Program-made: the position numbers and the translations under genes
Shown: piece by piece, positions 30,169 to 39,627 of the stretch
Position numbering within the stretch: position 1 is the stretch's first letter
Layout of the letters: each line of letters opens with the position of its first letter
The notes under the pieces: model-generated
Database searches by the model: none
Seen by the model: only the letters and a program-made list of their open reading frames with translations
What the model was told of the DNA's origin: nothing
Assembly: GCA_947627425.1 (NCBI GenBank)
Contig: CANQVZ010000006.1
Coordinates: 1 to 64,000, forward strand
Length of the DNA stretch: 64,000 nt
Direction: 5' to 3'
Origin: an uncultured Clostridia bacterium
GTDB taxonomy: Bacteria; Bacillota; Clostridia; Lachnospirales; CAG-274

Positions 30169-31632
30169 TTATGTATCGTTTTCGGCAGTGCCCGTGCCTA
30201 CAAGCGTAACCTGTCTTCTCGGCAGATATGTACTTGTGTTTACCTTTACGGTGTCCTTAAGCACGCCGTTTTCGTAAACCTCCTTGTACAGCTCGTATAC
30301 GCAGCCGTTTCTTGCGGTCACATCCACCTTTTTTGTGCCTGCGGGAAGTGAGGGATCGTTCTTTGTGATAGGATCGCCGGGCTTTCTTTCCTCAATAAAT
30401 TTGTTGTAAAATCTGAGCGTTCTGCCGGGGCTGTGTACTTCCTTGCCATATATGTTCACCACCACATTTGACGCCGTGAGATATGACTCTATGTATATTG
30501 CGCAGCCTGTGTCGTTTACAAATCTCAGATCCTTGTAATCCCCCGCAAGTGTGGCGTCAAAGCCGTAGTCGGCATAGCCCACCTTCATGGAGTGGTTGTA
30601 TCTTTGAGTTATTTTTACCTCGGCGTTAAGAAGCGCCATATACAGCGCGCTTGACACCTGGCACATACCTCCGCCTATGCTGTCCTCTATTTTGCCGTTC
30701 ACTATAGTGCCTGCGCTTGCCCAGCCGTTAGCCTCCGTGCAGGGATTAAAGTGAGCGTTGGTGGAAAATTCCTCGTTGGGATAGACTACCGACTCGTTTA
30801 TTTTGGCGCAGCCGTTTCTTAAGTTCTGTATCCTGTTGGCGTCTCCGCCCGTGTAGGGACTTGAGAATGTGCCTATAATGCCCGTTATGCCCGTCACATC
30901 CGCATCCTTGTGTTTAGGCTCTGTCACCTTTATTTCAAATGTGACTTCCTTTCCGAAATCCCTGCTGTCTATGAGGGAATACACATTGTTTAAAAGTGCG
31001 TCCTTATCTATGGCATAGCCCGTTTTGGACGGTGTCACGGTGAATTGACCATTTACACGCTTAAGACCTGCGTCTTGGGCATCCACATTTATTTCATCCG
31101 CTATTGCGTTTATGTATGAACGCACCTGCGCCCTGTTGCAGCTCATTACGGCAAAGTCCACATTTCCGCCCTCAAGCGTCTTGAATTCTCTGAATCCGTC
31201 TTCGGAGGCGGTATCCTTGCAGAAGTCCGCAGCCTTTCTTGCCGCCGCGGGTATATCGAACACTATGCCGAAGTCCTGATATGTGTAGCTGTATGTATGC
31301 GAGCCGTCCGTGCTTTTTATTGTGATCACGGTGCCCTCCGTATTGGTATCCACGGCAGAGGATATTTTTTCTACAGCCTCGTCGTATGTAAGCCCCGCCA
31401 CATCTATATGGTCTATGGTTATGCCTTTTTCTATAGCCTCGCTTTGAGGGGGCTTTGGCTTTTCCAGAAGCCACTGATAGTATCTGTCGGCAATAGGTCT
31501 TCTGAGCACACAGCCTATGGCGATTACAGCTATAAAAGCAAGCAGTATCCTTGCAAATATTTTATTGAAATGATATAATACCGACCTGCGTTTGCGCTTT
31601 TTTCTGCGATGTCTTTTTTTGGCAGGCGCCAT
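30169..31632 (-). CDS. VanW-family protein with PG_binding_4-like domain
   Basis: N-terminal TM, IDHIDVAGLTYDEAVEKI domain, then VanW region (NEEFSTNAHFNPCTEANGWASAGTIVNGKIEDSIGGGMCQVSSALYMALL). Confidence 0.88.
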   Translation of the reverse strand: MAPAKKRHRRKKRKRRSVLYHFNKIFARILLAFIAVIAIGCVLRRPIADRYYQWLLEKPKPPQSEAIEKGITIDHIDVAGLTYDEAVEKISSAVDTNTEGTVITIKSTDGSHTYSYTYQDFGIVFDIPAAARKAADFCKDTASEDGFREFKTLEGGNVDFAVMSCNRAQVRSYINAIADEINVDAQDAGLKRVNGQFTVTPSKTGYAIDKDALLNNVYSLIDSRDFGKEVTFEIKVTEPKHKDADVTGITGIIGTFSSPYTGGDANRIQNLRNGCAKINESVVYPNEEFSTNAHFNPCTEANGWASAGTIVNGKIEDSIGGGMCQVSSALYMALLNAEVKITQRYNHSMKVGYADYGFDATLAGDYKDLRFVNDTGCAIYIESYLTASNVVVNIYGKEVHSPGRTLRFYNKFIEERKPGDPITKNDPSLPAGTKKVDVTARNGCVYELYKEVYENGVLKDTVKVNTSTYLPRRQVTLVGTGTAENDT

Positions 31633-31663
31633 AGCTCATCACTCCTCTTTGCCTATAATATAC

Positions 31664-32323
31664 TTATTCAAAGGATACGTTAAATATAATATCACTCTGA
31701 CCTAAAAGCATTTGTTTTTCAATATTGTCCGCAAGAATGTCTATCTTCATTTTACCCTGTGCGGCGCCCGCCTCTTTTATCTCCTTTTCTACATCCTTGA
31801 GAACGGACTTTATTTTTCCCTTGTCCACCGTTATGGCGGTAACGAGATATTCGGGTCTTTCCGAAAGCGCTTCGGCTGCCTCTATCCTCTTTGCCTTGTT
31901 TCCGCTTCTGCCCAGCTTATAAGCTTGGTCTATTGTATCGCTGAAGTCAAAGCTTGCGCCGAGGTCGGTATAAGAAAGATCCTTTGAGTATGCGCCCGCT
32001 TGTATCGTGAAGTATTTGTCAAGTCTGGGTCCCGCATAGTCCTTTTCGGCTCTTTCGAGCGCCTGTTCCTTTGTAAGTCCGCCTATGTTCACCTCTTCTA
32101 TATACACTCCGTCGTATATAAGGTCGCTGTCAAGCGCCTCATATGCCGTGTCTATAGCCGAGTTGAGATTGCTGTTAAATGCAAAGTTCACGCTCAATGC
32201 CGATGTTATCATAAGTATCACTATGCCTGCGCCGAGCAGTACATAGCCTGCCTTACCGCCTGTCTTTTCCGCCTTTTCTTCTGTTGACGGGGCTTCCGTT
32301 TTTATGTTTTTGTCAGCCTTCAT
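31664..32323 (-). CDS. Membrane-anchored PG_binding_4-like protein lacking a VanW domain
   Basis: TM then VYIEEVNIGGLTKEQALERAEKDY..., similar to the N-terminal domain of the adjacent VanW protein. Confidence 0.65.
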   Translation of the reverse strand: MKADKNIKTEAPSTEEKAEKTGGKAGYVLLGAGIVILMITSALSVNFAFNSNLNSAIDTAYEALDSDLIYDGVYIEEVNIGGLTKEQALERAEKDYAGPRLDKYFTIQAGAYSKDLSYTDLGASFDFSDTIDQAYKLGRSGNKAKRIEAAEALSERPEYLVTAITVDKGKIKSVLKDVEKEIKEAGAAQGKMKIDILADNIEKQMLLGQSDIIFNVSFE

Positions 32324-32335
32324 CCTGCCTTCCTC

Positions 32336-32449
32336 CTACTGTATAAAGAATACGGATATCGAGCCGAGCACGAGCGCAGCAATGAGCAAAAGCGCAATTA
32401 TGCCCGCTATCCTTCTTTTCGTTTCGGGTCTTAATCTTTTCCTTTTCAT
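32336..32449 (-). CDS. 37-aa single-TM small protein
   Basis: MKRKRLRPETKRRIAGIIALLLIAALVLGSISVFFIQ*; RBS-like aggagatg upstream on the minus strand; same strand as the two genes downstream of it. Below the ORF-track size cutoff. Confidence 0.5.
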   Translation of the reverse strand: MKRKRLRPETKRRIAGIIALLLIAALVLGSISVFFIQ

Positions 32450-32596
32450 ATATCTCATCTCCTGTTCTGTTGTCAGTTAAAAATACTTTACCTTTTATAT
32501 TGTAACAGACAAAAAATTTTTTTTCAACAATAATATGTTGACATAAGCCCTAAAAAAAATTACAATTTAGTTACATAGATTACAGGGAGTGATAAT

Positions 32597-35500
32597 GTGG
32601 CTGTAAGGTTGAGTGAAAATCAGAAAAAGGCTGTAAAGCACAAGGGCAAAAATATTCTTGTGAGCGCGGCTGCGGGTTCGGGCAAGACATTTGTGCTCAC
32701 ACAGAGAGTGCTGGACAGGATAATAAACGAATACTGCGATATAAACGAATTTCTTATCGTTACATTCACAAGGGATGCAGCGGCTGAGATGCGTTCAAGG
32801 ATAATAAAGGGACTGCGCGATGAGCTTGACACGGCGCGCATAAGAGGAGATAAGAAGCTATGCGCCCATATCGAAAAACAGCTTTTGCTTTCGGACAGCG
32901 CTCATATTTCGACCATAGATTCCTTCTGCGCCCAAGTCATAAGGCAGAATTTCCACAGGACACCGCTGGATCCCGGCTACAGAAATATCACGCCTCCCGA
33001 GGCGGCAAAGCTCAAAAAACAGGCCGTTGACGAGGTGTTGGAGGAGCTTTTGCAGGATAACGACGACATAAGCGCTTTTTATCGTATGTTTATATCCAAG
33101 TCGGGCGACAGATCGATCGTGGATATGATATATGCGCTCTATGAATTTGCCGACAATATGCCCTATCCGTACAAATGGCTGGAGGAGTGCGCCCAAAAAT
33201 ACACGCCCGAATTATACAAGGACACCATATGGCAGGCAATGTGCGATGAAGACACAAAAAACAGCTTTAAAAATGCTGAGGAGCATATACAGAGGGCATA
33301 CGGCTATCTTAAGGACTATGGCGCGGGAGCCGTGCCCAAGAACATAAAGCTGCTTTCGGACGCCTTCGATGAGCTTTGTTCTCTTTATTCCGAGGGCAGA
33401 TACGGCGAATATGAGAATGTCCGTCTGAATATGCGAAGCTATGTGCTGAAAGGTGAGGCGGAGCTTATGGCTCGTTTTTCGCCCTATGCCTTTGACCATA
33501 TCGAGGATATAGAGATCTGCTGTAAGACGGCGCAGAGGATACTTAAGGATATAAAGTCCTCTCCGCCCGTTGATGACGGGCTTTCGCAGATGATATACAA
33601 AAAAACGCGCAAAAATGTATATGCTCTCACGGAGCTTACCTCCGCCTTTATGAAGCGCTACGGCGAGCTGAAGCTTGAAAAGCAGCTTGCGGACTTCAAC
33701 GATATAGCGCATTTTTGCCTTGATATATTCAGAAATGAGGACGGGAGCATATCGGAGGCGGCAAAGGAGTACAGGTCGGCTTTTAAGGAGATAATAATAG
33801 ACGAATATCAGGACAGTAATTATTTGCAGGAGGAAATACTTACATCCGTATCGCGCTGCGATGAAGGCGAGGACAATATATTCATGGTGGGCGATGTAAA
33901 GCAGGCTATATACAAATTCAGAAAGGCAACGCCCAAGCTTTTTACGGAAAAATACAGCGCATATTCGCAGGGCGGAGACGGCGAGCTTATAGTCCTTTCG
34001 GAAAACTACCGTTCAAGACCTGCCGTTATAGAAGCTTGCAATACCGTGTTCAGGCAGATAATGGACAGTGAGATAGGCGATGTGGACTATACCGACGAGG
34101 CTGCGCTCTATTGCGGTATGGAATATCCCGATCCCGAGGGCAGGAGGATCTCGGACAGCGCGGAGGTGCTTATGCTTGCTCCCACCGAAACGGGCAGGAG
34201 GGCTTCGGAGCAAGAGGCGGCTATGGTGGCTCAGAGAATATACGATATGCTCTATACCGATCCGCTCTATATATATGATAAGGACGAGGGCTACAGACCC
34301 GTGCAAAAAAAGGATATAGTGATCCTCATGCGTACAAAGACTAGGGGCGATCTGTTCTTCAAGGCGCTCAATTCCGTGGGCATAGACTGTGTATTCGACA
34401 GGTCGGAGCCGCTTTTTTCATCGGGCGAGGTCAGATGTGTTACTTCTCTTTTGAGGCTCATAGACAATCCCATGCAGGATATACCGCTTGCTGCCGTGCT
34501 TAGCTCTCCGCTCTACGCCATGGCTCATGATGAGCTTGCAGCCCTAAGGCTTGAAAACGAAGACGGCGATCTGTATTCCGCTCTCAGGCTAAAGGCAGAG
34601 GATAACGACGGCACGGGCATATTGCTGAAAAAGTTTTTTGCCGACCTGGACTATTACAGGGATTTTGCCGTAAATAACACTATTTCGGAGCTGCTTTCCG
34701 AAATATACATCAAGAGCAATTATTTCAGCTATGCGGGCATTTTGCCCGGAGGCGGAGTAAGACAGGCAAATCTCAGGCTTTTCAGAGAAAAGGCGGAGGC
34801 TGTGGAAAAATATAACTTCTCCGACCTCCACGGCTTTATAGAGTATATTGACAGCGACTTAAGCGATGATGTGGGAGAGACCGGCAGAGAGGGCGGAGCC
34901 TCCGTACTGAACGACAGCGAGGATGCGGTAAGGCTCATGACCATACATAAGAGCAAGGGACTTGAGTTCCCCGTTGTCTTTGTGTCATCTCTGGGCGAGG
35001 GGCGAAGCTCGCACGAGAAGTCTAAAAACTTTATATTCGACAGAGAGCTGGGCATAGGACTTAAATATATAGACGAGCTAAGAAGAACGAGATACAAGAC
35101 CGTACCCTATGAATACATAACCCAAAAATATGACAGAGAGGAAAATTCCGAGTTTATGAGGCTTTTGTATGTGGCGTTTACAAGAGCAAGAGAAAAGCTC
35201 ATTTTAACGGGCGTCAAATCCTCCTCAAGGGATACGGCTACAGAAGCGTCGGATTACAAAACACAGCTTTTGCCCGTCGAGCACAGGCTAAAAAAGATAA
35301 ATCCTCTTTTCTGGATAAGGTCGGCGCTTATGCGAGGCGAATTCAGAGGAAAAGCCGTATTTGATATAAGGGAATTTTCTCCCGAGGATATAAAAACAGC
35401 GGAGGATTATTCCGCCGAGGAAAGCCTTGACGCGCTTAGCTGTATGCATAAGCTTGAAAAAGCCGTTGCCGCCGGAGACCATGCCGAGCCGAGTTTTTGT

Positions 35501-36172
35501 GAATATACATACGGGTATATAAATGACACAGTTATACCATCCAAGATATCCATAACGGAGATAAAGCGCAGAGTGAATGGCTCGGAGGGCGCAGTGCCCT
35601 ATTACGGCAGCAGGGAAATAGCTCCGCTCCCGGCATTTATGGACGGAAAGGAAAGCGTGAGCACGGCGCGCAGAGGCACGGTATACCACAGCGTCATGGA
35701 AAATTTGGACTTTTCCTCAAAGCCCGGAGCCGAGGATATAGAAGCGCTTATAGACAGGCTCCTGCAAAAGGGCGTAATAAACGCGGAGGAAAGGGACATG
35801 ATCGATACAGCCAAGATATATGCGTTCACGGAGTCCTCTCTTTTTGACCGCATAAAGTCATCGCCCCATATATACCGAGAGGCGCCCTTTGTTATGTCAA
35901 TGCCTGTTTCAAGGCTCCCGGAATACAAGGACTCCGACAGGGAATTTGTCGTTCACGGCATAATAGATCTCTATTTTGAGGAGGAGGACGGTTATGTCGT
36001 GGTGGATTACAAGACGGACAGGGTATACGGCTCGGCAAAGAAGCTTGCGGATAAGTATGCCATTCAGCTGAGGCTGTATGCTGAGGCTGTCGAAAAGAAC
36101 ACGGGCAAAAGGGTCAGAGAATGTATAATATATTCGTTTGACAAGGGAGAGGAAGTAAATGTTGAGCTGTAA
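32597..36172 (+). CDS. addA: AddA helicase-nuclease
   Basis: UvrD-like helicase motifs (SAAAGSGKTFVLTQRV, IIIDEYQDSN, LLYVAFTRAREKL) and RecB-type nuclease motif VVDYKTDRV. GTG start. Confidence 0.95.
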   Translation: MAVRLSENQKKAVKHKGKNILVSAAAGSGKTFVLTQRVLDRIINEYCDINEFLIVTFTRDAAAEMRSRIIKGLRDELDTARIRGDKKLCAHIEKQLLLSDSAHISTIDSFCAQVIRQNFHRTPLDPGYRNITPPEAAKLKKQAVDEVLEELLQDNDDISAFYRMFISKSGDRSIVDMIYALYEFADNMPYPYKWLEECAQKYTPELYKDTIWQAMCDEDTKNSFKNAEEHIQRAYGYLKDYGAGAVPKNIKLLSDAFDELCSLYSEGRYGEYENVRLNMRSYVLKGEAELMARFSPYAFDHIEDIEICCKTAQRILKDIKSSPPVDDGLSQMIYKKTRKNVYALTELTSAFMKRYGELKLEKQLADFNDIAHFCLDIFRNEDGSISEAAKEYRSAFKEIIIDEYQDSNYLQEEILTSVSRCDEGEDNIFMVGDVKQAIYKFRKATPKLFTEKYSAYSQGGDGELIVLSENYRSRPAVIEACNTVFRQIMDSEIGDVDYTDEAALYCGMEYPDPEGRRISDSAEVLMLAPTETGRRASEQEAAMVAQRIYDMLYTDPLYIYDKDEGYRPVQKKDIVILMRTKTRGDLFFKALNSVGIDCVFDRSEPLFSSGEVRCVTSLLRLIDNPMQDIPLAAVLSSPLYAMAHDELAALRLENEDGDLYSALRLKAEDNDGTGILLKKFFADLDYYRDFAVNNTISELLSEIYIKSNYFSYAGILPGGGVRQANLRLFREKAEAVEKYNFSDLHGFIEYIDSDLSDDVGETGREGGASVLNDSEDAVRLMTIHKSKGLEFPVVFVSSLGEGRSSHEKSKNFIFDRELGIGLKYIDELRRTRYKTVPYEYITQKYDREENSEFMRLLYVAFTRAREKLILTGVKSSSRDTATEASDYKTQLLPVEHRLKKINPLFWIRSALMRGEFRGKAVFDIREFSPEDIKTAEDYSAEESLDALSCMHKLEKAVAAGDHAEPSFCEYTYGYINDTVIPSKISITEIKRRVNGSEGAVPYYGSREIAPLPAFMDGKESVSTARRGTVYHSVMENLDFSSKPGAEDIEALIDRLLQKGVINAEERDMIDTAKIYAFTESSLFDRIKSSPHIYREAPFVMSMPVSRLPEYKDSDREFVVHGIIDLYFEEEDGYVVVDYKTDRVYGSAKKLADKYAIQLRLYAEAVEKNTGKRVRECIIYSFDKGEEVNVEL

Positions 36173-37073
36173 TCACCCCTTTTATTCGGCAAATGATTTT
36201 TACAGACAAAAATTCGGCGCCAAGCTCATAAAGCTTGCCATAGACGGAGGCTTTACCTGCCCCAACAGAGACGGAACTCTCTCGGACAGGGGCTGTATAT
36301 TTTGCAGCGGCAGAGGCTCGGGAGATTTCACCGCGGGCAGGCTTTCAATAAAGGAACAATATGACATCATGCGCAAAAAAATGTCCGATAAATGGGGCGA
36401 GGGACTTTATATGATGTACCTTCAGGCATTCACAAACACCTATGCTCCCGTGGAAAGGCTGAGGGAAATTTACACCAAGGCTATAGAGTGCGAAAATGTT
36501 GCGGCGCTTTCCATAGCCACAAGACCGGACTGTATAGACGAGGAAAAGGCGGAGCTTCTGAAGGAGCTTTCAAAAAAGGTGTATGTGTGTGTGGAGCTGG
36601 GCTTACAGACAACGGACGAAAAAAGCGTCAGGCTCATAAACAGATGCTATGAAAACGACACTTACCAAAAATGCGTCGGGCTGTTGTCATCATACGGCAT
36701 AGATGTCATAACTCATGTGATACTCGGATTGCCCAATGAAAATAGGGAAACCATGCTGAACACCGTGAAATACGCCGCAGACTGCGGCACAAGGGGAATA
36801 AAGCTCCAGCTTCTGCACATACTCAAAAACACGGCTCTTTACGATTATTATATAAACACGCACTTTCATGTGCTCTCATATGAGGAATATGTAGGGCTTG
36901 TCTGCGATATTATAGAGAGAATACCGCAGGATATAGTAATACACCGCATAACGGGCGACGGAAACAAGGCGGAGCTTTTTGCGCCCCGCTGGAGCCTTGA
37001 TAAGAGAAGAGTGCTCAACGGCATAAGCAAGGAATTTGTGAGAAGAAACAGCTATCAGGGGATATATGCGTAA
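36159..37073 (+). CDS. Radical SAM protein, TIGR01212 (YtqA)-like
   Basis: KLAIDGGFTCPNRDGTLSDRGCIFCSGRGSGDF cysteine motif; YLQAFTNTYAP. Confidence 0.9.
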   Translation: MLSCNHPFYSANDFYRQKFGAKLIKLAIDGGFTCPNRDGTLSDRGCIFCSGRGSGDFTAGRLSIKEQYDIMRKKMSDKWGEGLYMMYLQAFTNTYAPVERLREIYTKAIECENVAALSIATRPDCIDEEKAELLKELSKKVYVCVELGLQTTDEKSVRLINRCYENDTYQKCVGLLSSYGIDVITHVILGLPNENRETMLNTVKYAADCGTRGIKLQLLHILKNTALYDYYINTHFHVLSYEEYVGLVCDIIERIPQDIVIHRITGDGNKAELFAPRWSLDKRRVLNGISKEFVRRNSYQGIYA

Positions 37074-37120
37074 ATAAAGTATACTGTTGAAAAAGACATT
37101 AATGATTTCTAATTACTTCT

Positions 37121-37280
37121 CATCCCCCTCAGTCACACTTCGTGTGACAGCTCCCCCAAAGGGGAGCCGAGAGGCGGCGGTGAACCAAAAACCCTTGCCT
37201 CCCCTTTTAGGGGAGGGGGACCATTTCAAACAATGCTTGCATTGTGCCGAAATGGTGGTAGGGTGTAAGCCTTGCAGGTA
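37121..37280 (-). repeat. Dispersed structured intergenic repeat, copy C
   Basis: Reverse complement reads ...ccctaccaccatttcggcacaatgcaagcattgtttgaaatggtccccctcccc...gtcacacgaagtgtgactgaggggg. Confidence 0.85.
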
Positions 37281-37309
37281 TGTTGTTATTAGTTTTTATC
37301 CGAACATAA

Positions 37310-37342
37310 AGGGACAGCAATCAACACTGTCCCTTTTTTGCT
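37310..37342. terminator. Terminator-like hairpin
   Basis: AAAGGGACAGcaatcaacaCTGTCCCTTTTTT. Confidence 0.65.
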
Positions 37343-37345
37343 TTC

Positions 37346-38824
37346 TCACAGCAATATACATATAAGTCCGCCGCTGCCCTCGTTTATTATTTTTTGCAGT
37401 GTTTCCTTGAATTTATATTGTGTATCCTCGCTCATCCTCATGAGCTTGCTGTTGAGGTCGTCCGTTATAAGCTCCTTAAGGCTTCTGCCGAATATGTTGT
37501 AGTCCCATATGCTCTGCGGGTCGTCCCTGTACTGCCTTGCAAGGTAGTCCACAAGCTCCTTCGACTGCTCCTCACTTCCCACAATGGGCGCAACATTTGT
37601 CTTTACCGATGTTTTAATAAGATGTATGCTCGGCGCTTCGGCGTCTATTTTTATGCCGTATCTGCTGCCCTGCTTGAGTATTTCCGGCTCCGACACATTC
37701 ATTTCCTCCACCGACGGAGTAACTATGCCGTAGCCCTTTTTGTTCACCTCGTCAAGAGCGTACTTTATCTTGTCATATTCCCTCTTTGCCTCCGACAGCT
37801 GTTTCATCATGGATATAAGCTCATATTCGCTCTGTATCTCCATGCCCGTCGTTTCGGAAAGAATGTTGTAGAAAAGATCGTCCTTAAGACTTATCTCTAC
37901 CTCGGCTTTGCCTTCGCCGAGATTTATGCTTTCGGTATAGAGCTTTTTTATGTTTTCATTCTTTTCAAGCGTGGATATATTCTTTGCTATATCCCTTATG
38001 CCGTTTATATTACCCGACATTTCCTTTACGGATGAAACTATGCTTTCCTTTAACCAATGCTCGGCGGGCATGGCTTCGAGCCACTTGGGTATAGTGATGT
38101 CCACCTCGTCTATGGGGAATTGATAGAGTGCCTCCTCCAGAATGAGGTTTATATCCTCCTCGTCCATGTTTTTGCAATCTGTCGTTATCACCCTTGTGCC
38201 GTATTTGTTTTCCATCTGCTTTGCTATACCCTGCGCGCTTTCCGAAAGAGGGTAGGCGGAGTTGAGCACTATCACAAACGGCTTTTGCTCCTCCTTAAGC
38301 TCCTTTATAACTTTTGCCTCGCCGGGTATGTAGCTTTCTCTGGGTATGTCGGTTATGCTGCCGTCGCTTGTTATAACAACGGCTATGGTGGAGTGATCCT
38401 TTATGACCTTGCGCGTGCCAAGCTCCGCCGCCTGTGCAAAGGGCATCTTGCTTTCCGACCACGGCGTGGACACCATCCTGGGCTTGTCGTCTACAGTGTG
38501 TCCCTTGGCGCCGTCAACTATGTAGCCTACGCAGTCTATGAGCCTCACATTCATATCTATGTTGTCGTCAAGGCTTACAGTAACAGCCTCGTTCGGCACG
38601 AACTTAGGCTCCGTTGTCATTATGGTGCTGCCCTCGGCGGACTGTGGCAGCTCATCCTGCGCCCTCTGCCTTACATATTCGTTTTGTATGTTGGGTATCA
38701 CAAGCTTATCCATGAAGCTCTTTATAAATGTGGACTTGCCTGTCCTCACGGGACCTACAACCCCTATGTAAATATCTCCCGCCGTGCGTTTTGCTATGTC
38801 CTTATATATATCTCTGCTTTGCAT
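37346..38824 (-). CDS. spoIVA: Stage IV sporulation protein A (coat ATPase)
   Basis: VVGPVRTGKSTFIKSFMDKLVIPNI, characteristic SpoIVA sequence throughout. Confidence 0.97.
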   Translation of the reverse strand: MQSRDIYKDIAKRTAGDIYIGVVGPVRTGKSTFIKSFMDKLVIPNIQNEYVRQRAQDELPQSAEGSTIMTTEPKFVPNEAVTVSLDDNIDMNVRLIDCVGYIVDGAKGHTVDDKPRMVSTPWSESKMPFAQAAELGTRKVIKDHSTIAVVITSDGSITDIPRESYIPGEAKVIKELKEEQKPFVIVLNSAYPLSESAQGIAKQMENKYGTRVITTDCKNMDEEDINLILEEALYQFPIDEVDITIPKWLEAMPAEHWLKESIVSSVKEMSGNINGIRDIAKNISTLEKNENIKKLYTESINLGEGKAEVEISLKDDLFYNILSETTGMEIQSEYELISMMKQLSEAKREYDKIKYALDEVNKKGYGIVTPSVEEMNVSEPEILKQGSRYGIKIDAEAPSIHLIKTSVKTNVAPIVGSEEQSKELVDYLARQYRDDPQSIWDYNIFGRSLKELITDDLNSKLMRMSEDTQYKFKETLQKIINEGSGGLICILL

Positions 38825-39123
38825 ATTTACCTCCTTTAATAGCTTTTATGCGCTTTTGGTGCCGTTTGTCCTATGTTTTCTCCTTATTGTTTCTTACATT
38901 ATCCTATGAATCGGCTCCAAAAATTAGACTCAAATTTTTTGGTAAATTTATACAAAAATTAACAATAAATATTGTGCACTAATGCTGATTTTTTTTTTTG
39001 TTTTAAAAACAGATTTCAATTATGTTAAAATTGCATAGTTTAATCTCAAAAATACACAATTAAAATGGGGCAAAATGGGCATATTTGTTAATAAATTACA
39101 AAATGAGACTTAAAAAAATATAT

Positions 39124-39152
39124 TTGACAAAAGTTGAAAATAACGGTATTAT
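39124..39152 (+). promoter_or_regulatory. Sigma-A-like promoter of the HPr-like gene
   Basis: TTGACA-N17-TATTAT. Confidence 0.5.
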
Positions 39153-39225
39153 AGACTTGTAACCGGTTGAAACAGCTCTTGAAAAAAGAACTGTGCAGGT
39201 AAAGAGTAAAGGGAGGTAACCTAAA

Positions 39226-39456
39226 ATGAAATCATTAAACATTAAGTTGGATTCGATCGATAAGGTAAAGGATTTTGTTAACACGATCAATACTTTCGAC
39301 GGTGATTTTGATTTAGCTTCAAGCAGATATGTAGTAGACGCAAAGTCTATAATGGGTATTTTCTCATTGGATGTAAGCTCGGTGCTTCGTCTCGATGTTC
39401 ATGATGATGCTCAGTATGACGCTGTTAAGGCTGCTTTAGGCAAGTACGAAGCTTAA
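39226..39456 (+). CDS. HPr-like protein lacking the His15 segment
   Basis: VVDAKSIMGIFSLDVSS matches the HPr Ser46 region (LKSIMGVMSLGI); the H-A-R-P segment is absent. Confidence 0.8.
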   Translation: MKSLNIKLDSIDKVKDFVNTINTFDGDFDLASSRYVVDAKSIMGIFSLDVSSVLRLDVHDDAQYDAVKAALGKYEA

Positions 39457-39473
39457 TTGAATATATACAAATT

Positions 39474-39500
39474 TCCCCTCATTTTTATGAGGGGTTTTTG
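39474..39500 (+). terminator. Terminator-like hairpin
   Basis: CCCCTCATttttATGAGGGGTTTTTG. Confidence 0.75.
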
Positions 39501-39627
39501 TTTTTTTAAAAAACTTTCCATATATTGATATGTTAATAGTTTTTTCACTTGATAAATTGTTAGTATGGTGATAAAATAGAGATAATGCGTATTTTTAAAC
39601 TAATTAAGGAAAGAGTGGAATATATTT

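Noticed and set aside
38057-38839. 260-aa + strand ORF opposite spoIVA
   Set aside because: Shadow ORF of spoIVA; no plausible protein features.
38840-39225. AT-rich ~385 bp gap before the HPr-like gene as an ncRNA locus
   Set aside because: No convincing stable structure or riboswitch motif; a promoter for the HPr-like gene explains part of it.
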